64,000 nt of DNA from Phoronis australis (Eukaryota; Phoronida; Phoronidae): contig NMRA01000008.1 in NCBI GenBank assembly GCA_002633005.1, positions 1,366,956 through 1,430,955 of the forward strand, read 5' to 3'. Positions 20,701-30,852 of this stretch are shown here, piece by piece; the first letter of the stretch is position 1, and every line of letters begins with the position of its first letter. The notes beneath the pieces were generated by a model. That model worked only from the letters and a program-made list of their open reading frames with translations. It searched no databases and was not told the origin of the DNA. Made by a program: the position numbers and the translations under genes.

Positions 20701-23700
20701 CAGTTCTGGGAACCGGAAGTCACCAATCATTGTCCGAGATGAACTGAACTGAAGTGAACTGAACTGAACTATATCTTAGTTATGCAATAGAATGACTAAT
20801 TTAAGTGGTATTACTACACAAACACAATCTTTTTGACAGAAATTTTCCAGATCCCCTAGTGCCTTGATTTTGAGCCAAATATTAACTTCATTTTGCTCTC
20901 AGAAATATTTCAAAATCCTAATACCCTTCATCATACCCAAAAATTACCTCTGTGTTTAGAACCCACAGTTCCTCGAATTGGTGGCAACTGGGGTTGACTC
21001 GCCCAAAAGTCTTTACCAGCAGGCACAGGCACCTTTACCCTAAGGTGAACTAGGGTGTTATTCCCTGACATTGTGGCCTTTGTGTGTGAATTGTGGCAGC
21101 TTAAAGCTAAATTGTTAATGACCATTTTGCCATGCAAGTCGCTGGTACTTTGCTTTCCTCTGAGTATTTGCTCTTACTCTTTGTTGCAGTGCCTCCTAGA
21201 TTTGCACTTCTGCCAGACTGCACCTCTCATTCTACGCCTCATCGAAGGCAAGGGGCCAGTCTACATCTCTGGCCTGCATCAGACAGGTGAGCATTCTCAC
21301 AAAGATACAATTGCATTTGAGTAATGTGTGTTTATTGAACTGAATACAAACGCGCCTTTGTTGTTGTCCTCCGTAATATTGTTTGTTTTCAAACAATCTC
21401 GCATTTGTGTCCACATCCCTGAATGCGTTGTCAATACCAGCTGTATGCAAGACTGAGGTGATACGTACTACCCATCATTTTATTCAGTCTCATATTTGTA
21501 TACCACAGCCCTGTATACACTTTTTGTAAGAGTAACTCCCCAAGATGGTAGCACAGCAGTCTTTGTTCATTAACCTCAGTTTATACTACAAGTATTGAAG
21601 GCCACCAGAACCAAAAGTACAATTGCAACAATTATAATACTAAAGATACACTTACATTTCTTTATGTACCAATGATCTCTTACAAAATGAGTGGTAAGGG
21701 AAACTAATAACACCTTTGTCAGTGTTTTTCGTTAAACCACCAGTAATATATTTGTTGACCCTGCTCCACTATTTTCCTGCATAAATCTAACCCTTAAATC
21801 GTGGAATGCTGGGCATACAAGAAGAAAATTATATTCATCTTGATGTTATTTGGACAGAAAAGACACACACGGTCAGAATAAGTTACAGAATTATGCCTGT
21901 CAGTTTCGACAACTAAATGATTCGCTAAACGAAATTGCGTCAAGCATTGTGTGAATTTTATTGACCAATCCAATAACAAGTAATGTTCAAATATCTAATT
22001 TAAATTTAGGAAAGTATCTTAACTTAGAATTATTATCATTAACCTTATATTCTTATTATACCTACTCCTTTAGCAAAACTTTTGTACAAATTAGACTGCA
22101 CGTCAGTGTTGTAGGAAATATGTCGTGTTATTCTTTAACTTTGCACACTAATGTTGTATTTGTATAGGAAAGGCCATTAGCTGTTGATTTTTGAAGGATG
22201 AATTCTCAGTTGTTATTTTAGACTAAGTGATTTCTTGCGCAAAGTTTTGAAAATTAAGAGAAACTATTATTACTTTGCATTGGTTGAGTTAATATGATGA
22301 GGCTATTGCAAGAGGTCAAGTTTAGCCTGAAAATTGCTTTTGCCATTAAAAATAGCAAAAATTACCTACTGTTCGGAATTTCCTATTATCGTCCAGAAAT
22401 CCCTCAACTTGATGAGGATGACTATGGAAAGTACAATGATACAGAGACAGATCTAACCGAAGAAGACAGCCCAGCCAAAGTTGTGAAGAAAGGAACAAAA
22501 AGAAAGGCAAGGGCCGCTCCTTCGAAACGCAAGGTAAAGAAGGTATGCAGTACTCCGTTCTGCAAAAATACAGCAAAACAATAGACTAGTGCAAAACAAG
22601 AACAAAAATGTACGTTTTGTAAACTTTCCTGCGGTATGTGCATCTTTAATCCGAGGAGTTTGTACGAAAACAAGTCTACATTGGAATGTAAAATAATGAA
22701 AACCAATGCTTTCCTTTCGTTGTTTGAAGTCTGATTATTGTGCTCTATTCATTCTTATTTGGAAAAGGTTATCCTCTGAATACATTTGTGGTTGACAAGG
22801 CACTCGTTTCTACGTTTTTGCGGCTAAAATGTCCTGTCCACATTTACGCACAGTACATATTGTACATTTACTGGTATTAACTCGCAGTGTGTTGCTGGCT
22901 TGGTTTACTGTAGCATTTTCTATATTTATTTTTAAAAAGGCAAAACTTGGTGTAGCTTGTTTCTTAGAATGTACAATGTGCGGCAATGTCTCTTTTTGAA
23001 ACACAGATTGCCAGAAAGTTTGACATCAGGCAATTCTCAGGCTAGTATTTGGGATTTTGTAAGCCCAACGCCTAAGCGAGATCAAGCCAGACTGAAGAAA
23101 TTTAACCTGTTCGCTAATTTTTCTTATAATACATGGATTTTAAAAATTGGAAGGCTGCTTTTCAATTTTAACAACAGTCATGTTGGTCGTCTGCCTTCCT
23201 TATGGTCCTTTTTGACTTTGAAACTAATACGCTAAACAGGTTTACGACTGCAGTTATGTCATTCAAAACGTATTCGGCCAAACTCATAAAGAGTGACTAA
23301 ACACTTCAGTCCGTAACGGCGCTATCAAGCGTTTGATGTGACGAGGAATTCCTTGGATACTCGAGGGTGAACAGTGCATGCTTTCTCATGCACTAGCATG
23401 CAAATCCTGTTTAGAGTAATGATTAACATTTGAGATCTATTTTACAACACTACAATAAGTGGTCTAAATCGGATTGTTTGTGATTGGAGATGGGCTTACC
23501 GTATAGACATTTTAAGTCATGCAAACTTGTCATGTAAAAACATTGCAATGTTTTTGCCAAAAAAAGTTTGAAGTAATTACTACTGAGTTTGGATTGAGGT
23601 TATGTGGTCTACGCAAACTATAAGTTTGTAACTCTGTAAAAGTATATATTCTCAACTAAAAGTAGACAGCCTTGATATTTGACTTTTCATCGATCTGCCA

Positions 23701-26700
23701 TTATTGGGTCACATGACCATATTTTTTAGTGAAAATTAGCAAAAATAGATATGTAATTCTGAGATATGATGTTCTGAAGTTGGCCAAATTTGGATATTTG
23801 AGTCCAACATAACCTTATTGATGTATATCTCACTTGTAGCAAGCACGATCAGAAGAGGATGAAGAGGAGGATGAAGAAGATGAAGAAGAAGACGAAGAAG
23901 AAGAGAGTATGGAGGAAGGGGGGAGCGTAGAGGAGGAGGTAGACCTCATTTTCCTGTGTTTTCTTTATTCTGAGAATTTAAAGAATCTTGGCAAAAATTC
24001 ATGTGGATTACATATTTTGTGGTCGCTTCATAATTGCCAATAACAGAAGTAAACACGCCACACAAATTAACAACTAGCGAAAAATTGCTGTCAAGGTAAT
24101 CGACCGGTTTGCTTCCGAGTGCTGGTCAATGTTCCTCTCTTGGCTATTACCTTACTGGACCTTATGCATGTTGTTGGTGGTATTGAATTTGATGTTTGCG
24201 AGATGTTATTTCAGACTGAGGAGACGGAAGAAAGCCAAGAAGACGAAGAAGAGGAGGAGGAAGAGGAAGAAGAGGTCAAGCTTCCTGCCAAAGGTGTCAA
24301 GTATGTACAATGAGGACATCGCTTCTGTTACCCTGGAGACAATTTTCTTTGAAGAACTTTTTTGTCTAAAGCCTTGTTTGTACCTGTGCTAGCTCAGTAG
24401 ATTGATTTTAAAGGGGAGAAAACTCTCCCAGGTATTACTTCAGTGAAATGTTTACTTTAATTTTTAGTTAGTGCTGAAAAACCACCATTTGCCTTATTAG
24501 GGACTACATTGTCAGCAGTAAACCTTCCTCTGCAGTTTGATGCATATCACAATCGTGAATTCAATATCCCAAAAATGAGAAAATATGAGAAAAGCGACTT
24601 CGATTGAAAGTTTCTTAGCTCCATGGACATGAATGTGACGTAGGAACGTACCCAGCGCCAGTGTGTCGTGTCCATGTGCCATATCTGCACTTCTTCAATG
24701 TCTCATGGGAAGCTAGAGCCACATCATGTAGTGGTCAAATACTAAGATGTCACAACCACCACAAATGCAATGCCTCGCCATTCCTTATACCACAAACCAC
24801 TGGAAACTAACAGGAATGTCTGACAACTGAATTTTCACACTCAACACAATGTAGGATGACTTGTGCTGCAATTGGTTGTCCCCGATTTTGCGTAATATAT
24901 GTTTTAGACCAATAAATGCTCATATTTCTGCATCGGCTAACTCACATATCGTCAGATAGTGTTCTAATTCAACAGCTGATTGTTTTTTGTGCTTTTGTTA
25001 TGAAATTGGTGCTTTCAGGCACTAAGACAACATTTCTATACTGAATCGGGGCCCCTAGTTTGACCCTGGGGAACAGAAAGCTGTACAGGGAAGTGCATAC
25101 ATACCAATAACAATTTTAAGTTACTGTGCTGATATCTGCAGTATGCAATATTTGCATTGATTCACAAAAATCTGGGAGAGGTACTTGAGGCAACCTGAGA
25201 TTTGAATCCAAAATTTGTATTATTCAGACTGGCTTCAAAGGCAACAAGTGTCGTTGAATTTCTATTATTTTCCAAACAAAGTAATGTTCCGCTTGTGAAT
25301 CTTGAAAAGTTGCTAATTAGGAAATTGAAGCTTGTAACTAGTGTCGTTTGGTTACAAGGTGCATGACCCGTATTTCTTTTGTTTGTTCTTTTGATAATAT
25401 GGTGTCATATTTTGGCAGGTCAAAGAAAGGTCAGGCTAAGATCACCAAGGTAATTACCAGCATAGTATTAAGAATTCTGATAGAAAATAAAATGTTTACA
25501 AGGACGACTATCTGTTCCAAATCATTATTGAAATTCCCCTTGATTCAAACAATGAGATTGTTCTTTTGATCTCTCAAAAACCGCTGGTTGTATATACTGT
25601 TTTATTGAAATTTATCACAAGGATGTAGGGCTTCACCAGGTGGCGGTGCATTCAATTTTTGGGGAAGAGTGTTTCTGGATGATACCAAGAGAACTGATGT
25701 CAGATTTCAACGAAACTTGACAAAAGGAGGTGTGATGGCAGTGTACCGCAAGTCATTGTTTGAGCAAATTCAACTACTGCAGTATCCCATAGGGGCCATT
25801 TTGGTCTTGGCTTATGCATGTGACGGCAGTGTGTGGGTGCTATTAAATTTTTTGACTAGATTTGACTACTGCAGCACCTCCGGGGCGGTTCTAAGTTTAG
25901 AGATGAAGGTTATAGCTATCAGCTGAGCAGATTTCAACAAGTGGTGAGCCTGTAGTTTAATTTTTTGTCACCTTTGTATATGCCAAACCTTGTGATTGTT
26001 CTTTATGAAAAGAAGTTGGCTAGACCCTTCAAATTTTTGGATGCCTAATGATGTGTCCCTTTGTGGCACGTTTCGTTTCTTTGTTGCAAATGTTGAAAAT
26101 TGCTCTGCCATTTTTTATTTAAGATTTTTGATTTATTGTTAATTTTAAAGGTGAGGTACCAACAATTTTTGTCAATTCCGACTATTGTAGTTACCACTTG
26201 TGGTGAAATTGTCTCTTTGTACTTCACATAAAACTGATAAGCTCTTCTGGCGGTCAGGTACAGGGTGTACCAGACTCAGGTAGGCTGTTCTGGTGGGCCC
26301 ATTGGGAAGATCTCCTGGATTATGCTGTATTCATAACTAAGCTTAGGAGCTAGAGACTTGGCTCAGGGGTCTGGAAATGTGCCCCGGTGGGACTGGAACA
26401 CACGTTCCTGAGTAAAGGGAGTGGACACTCATCCCACTAGGCCACACTGCCTCCTCTAGCACTCCTAGAAACATGCATTTGTGGGGCACTGTAGGCGCAT
26501 ACCAATGCCTTGTTGCTTTTGCTCAGTGTGATAGGTTTTAAACAAAACTAAAATTGTATCTTCCTCCTAGAGGTCGTTAGTATCCAGTCCCACTTGTTTA
26601 GTTACTGAGTTGTTACTTTAAAGTTTTCCTTTAAGAACATAGCCCATTTTCATGTGGTCTCTTTTTGATGTTATTCGGTGTGATGGGAGAACCCGTGCAT

Positions 26701-28912
26701 AGATGTATTGTTGTGGCCCCTTCAGTGCATCATAGCAGAGTTGTTAATGGTGAGCTGCTTTCAGTCTGTTATCAAGTGAGGCTTGTTCACAAGGTGGCGC
26801 CACTCAAGATTTATCAATTTCTCTACAGGTGGATTTAGTCAGAGACCGGGTAGTGCTTACTCCTATGGGCAGACGGGTACGGTTACTTTCATTTTTATGC
26901 ACCCACTTATACATATGTGGGTGTTCTACACTATTCTCTGCTTGAGCATGCCACGTCCGCTGTTGTATCTCCTAAACCCCTTGCATTATCTTAATGAGAT
27001 TTTGCATACGAAGCTGATGATGCGCGACTTCGAATTTCGGACTGATCCAACTACTGTTGCACCCCCTAGTGGCAATTTATTTTTTTTGTTTTCCTCTGTA
27101 TCCTTGACTTTCGTGACATTTAGCAAATGTTTCTATTATGGAGACCCCGTGGTCTTTTATTTTGGGATGGTATAGATGTTTTCTGCACCACCTGTTTTAA
27201 TTAGGCGTCTGCCTCTGTATCCGCCGAAATTGGCAGACGTGTTTGCACTGACAAGAGCACAACTGACATTGAGTTTTGAAGTGGTCCTGCTGCTGTGGTT
27301 CCCCCTAATGGCAGTTTTGCATCTAGGGCTGTTTCTCGGAAACCCTTGCAGGATCTTTGAAAAATTTGTTAAGTTTATTCCTATGAACTGATGAATAAAT
27401 GAGCTACCATTGTGCCTCCTAGAGGGGCATTTGGATTTTTTACCTTTGCCTCTGTGTCTTTGGAGTTCCTTGACTGATTTAAATGGGATTTTTCAACTAT
27501 TTTCTGTTAGGGAGACGTCAACTACGCCTTCCCATTTTCAGACTAGTTTCACTACCACATCTAGTGACCATTTTTGTGATACCAATAAACCGTTTGCAAT
27601 GCGGTCGTGGGCGCATTTCAAGTTTGCGTTGCTCTTGCTAAACAAGTACAATCTACTAGGTGCCATCGTTTCTAGTCGAATCTTTCAAACGAAGGGACTT
27701 TTCCCTTTGTTGGATGTTTTTAAACACAGGTTGACGTGGGAGACATTGTTAGCGTTTTCCCCACAAATAATGGTGGGCGAGTCCACATACCTTTTCCTAC
27801 AGTCGTTTTATGGGTGACTAAATATTTATGTTTATAAGGTCATGGCTCGAATTTCATTCCTTCTTGGTGTTATTAAGTCAAGATGCCCCTAATAGTATGT
27901 AAAATGAGGCTATACTTTTGCTAAATGCTTGCTCCTGGCTGTTTGTAAGTAATAAAATTTGATTTGAATTCATGTTGGCCCCAGCGAGACCTGGGTGAAT
28001 GGTGAAATTCTATTTTTAACCGTGTGTACCTAGAAATAGAGAAAGACCCGAAACTTTCTGTTCACTCAGTCTTTAAGGTCAATTGTGTTTGGTCGCCAGG
28101 GGGTGCAAAGTTTACACATTGTTTTTGCTTCTAAACAAACCTGTTCACTCCGTGGCTTACAGAACCCAGAACTTTGTTGATCGTCTTTGTTGATAGCCAG
28201 TTCTGGAAATTCTTTTGACATTGTCTACTTTATTCCTGTAATCTGCACCCCAATCAAAGCCTCAGGATGACCGTACTAAGGAAATGCTATTCCAAATGTT
28301 GACACTTATTTGAATCAGTTTGTCAGGACTTATGACATGTGTCAATCACGCTGGTATGAAATCGAACTCCTATAGAGATTGCACTGATAAGATTCAGTCG
28401 CGCTCAGGAAGTTTTCACGCGCTCTGGATTTTCCGTGGAGTGTCCTATTCGCCTGCGCTTTTACAAGTAAATTTTTATAACAAGTTGACAATGTATCCCG
28501 CCATGAACTAAGAAATGGCTGGTTAGGTCGACCGTTGGTGACTCATGGTTTTACGCGCGATGTTGGAAGGTTGTGGCAAAACTGTTTTTGCGTTCTTCTG
28601 ATGGGAATACCAAAAATTAACATAATTGCCTTTCAAATGACTTTCTTTCGTTTGGTCAGAACCCCTCGCGCGTCAATTTGTCGGCAACTTAGTCAAATTT
28701 CTTGTTGACCGTACCCTGAAAAAGAATCCAACCCAAGTCTTCACACTCCGGCAATTCTGTATAGCGCATAATTAAAAGAAACCTGGTTTGTGTCAACTTT
28801 AGCTCGACTTTCTTAATAAACCATTCCGTCGTTGATTAGTATACTTCATGGCCGTTCTTATTTTCAGGCTGTGGCCAATGGTTCTGCAAAAAAATCCGGG
28901 AAAAGAGTCTAA
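17604..28912 (+). CDS. NPM: Nucleoplasmin-family histone chaperone, nine exons
   Basis: Nucleoplasmins are nuclear pentameric chaperones that bind histones through acidic tracts. Exons: 17604-17703, 18845-18954, 20026-20139, 21190-21286, 22397-22542, 23840-23938, 24215-24300, 25419-25449, 28868-28912. All introns are GT-AG and phases match, giving 275 residues. The core domain (about residues 28-140) shows the family pattern: SFLWGCKLD, EFKFFRPDLEDEEDSDYIVH (acidic tract A1), VCVVEIETNN, IFSLGG, and LILRLIEGKGPVYISGLH. Residues 170-189 are basic (KGTKRKARAAPSKRKVKK) and look like a nuclear localisation signal. They are followed by two long Glu/Asp runs and a Lys-rich tail ending KKSGKRV. No aromatic nucleolar C-terminal domain of the NPM1 type is present, so the layout is nearer to NPM2/NPM3. 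It converges on the FGF gene downstream. Confidence 0.95.
18516..18670 (+). mobile_element. MITE-like element, copy 1
   Basis: The core 18525-18659 is bounded by perfect 9-base inverted repeats (CGTTCAGTA / TACTGAACG), and weaker inverted similarity continues inward (GCTAGGACC, GCTAAAAG). The interior is noncoding. The reverse complement of 39054-39205 matches it along its length, including the outer TGCCTCCCGTTCAGTA and CACYAGGC ends, so this is a mobile family. It lies in the first intron of nucleoplasmin. Confidence 0.75.
18845..18954 (+). CDS. NPM: Nucleoplasmin exon 2
   Basis: Acceptor TTATTAG, donor CAG|GTTTGG, phase 1 in and phase 0 out. It encodes GCKLDEDHRETEFKF, then the acidic A1 loop DLEDEEDSDYIVHSLALKQ, matching the vertebrate DDDEDSDHELVL region. 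Confidence 0.93.
20026..20139 (+). CDS. NPM: Nucleoplasmin exon 3
   Basis: 114 bases, 38 whole codons, acceptor TTTATAG, donor AAC|GTAAGA. It encodes ACLLGDVKEVCVVEIET then QPIFSLGGHQ, matching the vertebrate core strands around NVVEI and P.A.L of NPM proteins. Confidence 0.93.
20741..20770 (+). repeat. Short GAACT tandem repeat
   Basis: Six GAACT-like units in a row with one interruption, in a nucleoplasmin intron. A simple pentanucleotide microsatellite. Confidence 0.7.
21190..21286 (+). CDS. NPM: Nucleoplasmin exon 4
   Basis: 97 bases, acceptor TTGTTGCAG, donor G|GTGAGC, phase 0 in and phase 1 out. It encodes LILRLIEGKGPVYISGLHQT, the diagnostic end of the core domain (vertebrate F.L..G.GPVHISG.H). 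Confidence 0.95.
22397..22542 (+). CDS. NPM: Nucleoplasmin exon 5 (NLS, two possible donors)
   Basis: Acceptor GTCCAG. It encodes an acidic linker (LDEDDYGKY, DTETDLTEEDS), then a bipartite-like basic NLS. Two in-frame donors are present: AAG|GTAAAG (exon end 22533) and AAG|GTATGC (exon end 22542). They differ by the three codons Val-Lys-Lys, so KRK or KRKVKK could close the NLS. Confidence 0.85.
23840..23938 (+). CDS. NPM: Nucleoplasmin exon 6 (acidic tract)
   Basis: 33 codons, acceptor CTTGTAG, donor GAG|GTAGAC. It begins QARSEED and then is almost entirely Glu and Asp, interrupted by SMEEGGSV. This is the second acidic tract, the histone-binding element of the family. Confidence 0.85.
24215..24300 (+). 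CDS. NPM: Nucleoplasmin exon 7 (second poly-Glu tract)
   Basis: Acceptor TTATTTCAG, donor AA|GTATGT, phase 0 in and phase 2 out. It begins TEETEESQED, runs through a Glu homopolymer made of mixed GAA/GAG codons, and ends VKLPAKGV. Exons 6 and 7 look like related acidic exons. Confidence 0.85.
25419..25449 (+). CDS. NPM: Nucleoplasmin exon 8 (31-base microexon)
   Basis: Acceptor TTTTGGCAG, donor AAG|GTAATT. One base completes a Lys codon, then it encodes SKKGQAKITK, continuing the basic tail after AKGV. Its assignment rests on matching phases and on composition. Confidence 0.7.
26265..26460 (-). mobile_element. tRNA-derived SINE with good A and B boxes
   Basis: Read on the minus strand, the A box TGGCCTAGTGG (26444-26434) fits TRGYNNARNNG exactly, and a B-box-like TGTTCCAGTCCCACC follows about 35 bases later, ending near 26386. 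The tRNA-like head is followed by an unrelated body to about 26265. It lies in the last intron of nucleoplasmin. The head type suggests a Leu/Ser-like tRNA ancestor; the body boundary is an estimate. Confidence 0.65.
26940..27500 (+). repeat. Degenerate tandem repeat, period about 355 bases
   Basis: TGTATCTCCTAAACCCCTTG near 26968 corresponds to CTGTTTCTCGGAAACCCTTG near 27329. GCACCCCCTAGTGGCAATTT near 27059 corresponds to GTGCCTCCTAGAGGGGCATT near 27412, each followed by a T-run and CTCTGTRTCYTTG. The open frames across 26783-27817 are T-rich and not protein-like. Confidence 0.45.
28868..28912 (+). CDS. NPM: Nucleoplasmin exon 9 (C-terminus and stop)
   Basis: Acceptor TATTTTCAG, phase 0. 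It encodes AVANGSAKKSGKRV then TAA at 28910-28912. The basic tail and a poly(A) signal 89 bases downstream support this as the last exon. Confidence 0.8.
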   Translation, partial: AVANGSAKKSGKRV

Positions 28913-29000
28913 CTCGATGGTCGCTGCTATTGATCCTGCCAACGCACTGGCACTAGAAATGTTTTGTTATGTTACTCAAATTTGTTTATTTTGGTAGTAA

Positions 29001-29006
29001 AATAAA
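29001..29006 (+). terminator. Nucleoplasmin poly(A) signal AATAAA
   Basis: AATAAA lies 89 bases after the stop codon and is followed by the T-rich TTTTTCGTTGTTATT. Cleavage would be near 29020-29025. Confidence 0.75.
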
Positions 29007-29020
29007 AATTGAACATTAGT

Positions 29021-30830
29021 TTTTCGTTGTTATTCATTTGTCGACTGGATCAAACCGAGAACGTGTAAATGTGCATCTACACGCTCACACTCTGTTTATT
29101 GAGGTCTGCGAAGGCTCGTCCCTTTTTGAACTACAGAAAGAAACTTGTCATTTTTGACCCAAAGCTTTAGCAACACTTTTAGTTGAACTTGAATTTTCTA
29201 GAAAAGTATTACAGGTAGGGATGTGCCGGTTGGCCTAGTGGGCGAGTTCATTGCCCTTGAAATTCCTTCGAAAGGTGCCTTTCCAAATTCCACTCACGTC
29301 TACGTGTATGCGGTTTGTAAACTATAAAAGCGTCTATTTTTGCAAACCGTTCTGAAGGGTTTCTTAGTTTATTTAGGTTAAAAGGGTGCTACACCTACGA
29401 GAAAATGAATGTTCCAAATTCCCAGCAGAAGATCCGACCAGTCAAAACGGTGTTGGTTCCACCTGACCGTTGAGTTCGATGGTGGCGTCCGAGGTTACGA
29501 CACCTTGACTCGGTCTAGTTTTTCACAAGGTAGCATTTTTCTGGCATTGGTTTTTCCCAATTTCCCAAGATGCATGGGTTTGTGAGAGAAAATAAAGCTC
29601 GTGTATTCACAAGCACCGCTAGGCTTTCTTTTGAGCGCCTTTAAAATCTACCGCAATGTTTAAATTCTATGAGCGCTTTTGAGACAATGGCCAGATTTGT
29701 AGTGGATGCCGCGCGCAAGGTTTAAAGTACGTGTTCGCCGCACGTTCTAAGATCTCGCCTTAATAATAATTGGAAAAATTAGCTTTTATCAAGAACTACA
29801 ACCTTTGGATAGATGAAATAGCCTTGTGGTTGTAATGTTTTAAATTCCTGAATTTCCACGTTTTCTGCCGATATCGACCCCCATATTTCACTTACACGTC
29901 ACACTTTACCCAGTGCTTGGCGACTTCAGGCGCGTGATTTTGTAGATAAACTCTATATACCGCTATCACCATTGCTAATAATTCTATACCTTTCTGAGAA
30001 ATACAGCGTTCAATGTCACTCGGTGTTCGTACTGTGCGAGATGTAGACACTATAAGCTTAGGGCAAAGTGAGGCGTTGTCTCATTCCCTCGGGCCGTAAT
30101 GGTAAAATGTTTGTCACGGTAATTAATTCTTGCCGAGACAAATAAGACAGTCGCCCCCATCCTCATTACGAACCTTCTAAATACGCCTACGACTTATTGC
30201 GAATGCGAGTACAATCGTTTGGTCCGCCTGAAAAACAAGATGTATGGGCAAACCGCAAAGACCACAGAACAGGTTTCCTATATTAAAATGTTTATTAAAT
30301 TTCCACCCTTGTTCAAAACTTATTTGACGAAAGATTTTATTATGCGATTTCATGGAATTGCATTTTTGGAGTAGTACCCTTTACGTTACATTAATACCAC
30401 GTGACCATTCCTATGCAGATGAGTGACATTCGCTCCATTATTTTTTGGCTTAAGCCCTTCGCAAAACATACAAAAAACAATAGCCATACTTGTTGGCAAA
30501 GTAGCTGAAGGAATTTTGTCGACGAGAAAACGCATGTATTTCAAACCTGCAGCGACACATGCTGGTGCGACTACGTCCAGTGCCCGCACCGATAAACAAT
30601 TAAGAAGACTAGCTTCATGAGCAATGAATCTGACTCCTTAACTAGATCTACATGGAAATGCAACTAACTTGTGCGAGCATGCACGAGTAACGTCATATCT
30701 TTTCGACTTCAGTAGGTTAGATGTAATAGGTAATTTATGAGACGACTGGAAAATGCATTCGCTTTTGTTTTCATCTCAAATGTTTCAAACACTGAAAATT
30801 AGAGATACAACGATTTGTGTGCGAAATACC
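29021..30830. other. Intergenic between converging nucleoplasmin and FGF
   Basis: No gene found. A tRNA-like SINE fragment lies at 29225-29300. CpG is frequent throughout, unlike the region to the left. Confidence 0.5.
29225..29300 (+). mobile_element. tRNA-derived SINE fragment
   Basis: The A box TGGCCTAGTGG at 29231-29241 is identical to that of the SINE at 26265-26460, followed by a decayed B box (CTTTCCAAATTCCACTC) near 29278-29294. Same family, opposite strand. Confidence 0.5.
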
Positions 30831-30831
30831 A

Positions 30832-30852
30832 TTTATTTACATTTCATTTATT
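30832..30852 (-). terminator. Candidate FGF poly(A) signals
   Basis: Two AATAAA signals are read on the minus strand at 30852-30847 and 30837-30832. They are the first found by eye downstream of the FGF stop codon, which would give a 3' UTR of about 2.7 kb. Long 3' UTRs are common in developmental signalling genes; this assignment is tentative. Confidence 0.35.

Larger units (their letters stand above)
25633..28106. promoter_or_regulatory. Cluster of CTCF-like motifs in the last nucleoplasmin intron
   Basis: Compared with the CTCF core CCASYAGRKGGCRS: 25633-25646 plus (13 of 14), 26787-26800 plus (12), 27059-27072 minus, CCACTAGGGGGTGC (13), 27298-27311 minus (12), 27412-27425 minus (12), 28093-28106 plus (11). 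Plus and minus orientations both occur. The cluster lies between the housekeeping gene body and the FGF domain, at the change in CpG content. Binding is not shown; some sites may share ancestry through a decayed repeat. Confidence 0.35.
25450..28867 (+). other. Last nucleoplasmin intron, 3.4 kb, non-coding
   Basis: The longest nucleoplasmin intron. Besides the SINE, the degenerate repeat and the CTCF-like motifs listed separately, no exon fitting phase 0 on both sides was found. CpG content rises in its last 500 bases, from about 28.35 kb. Confidence 0.6.

Noticed and set aside
22290-22340. Box C/D snoRNA in a nucleoplasmin intron (ATGATGA then CTGA)
   Set aside because: The boxes are too close together and there is no terminal stem.
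24129-24392. Lys/Arg-rich frame over the nucleoplasmin poly-Glu exon
   Set aside because: It is the shifted-frame shadow of the GAA/GAG tract of exon 7.
26829-26879. Exon-like segment between CTACAG and GTACGG encoding GGFSQRPGSAYSYGQTG
   Set aside because: It would enter and leave in phase 1, but nucleoplasmin exons 8 and 9 need phase 0, and no neighbour exon fits.
26783-27817. Chain of three fairly long plus-strand open frames in the last nucleoplasmin intron
   Set aside because: They are T-rich, give hydrophobic low-complexity peptides, overlap a degenerate noncoding repeat and show no domain or usable splice phases.
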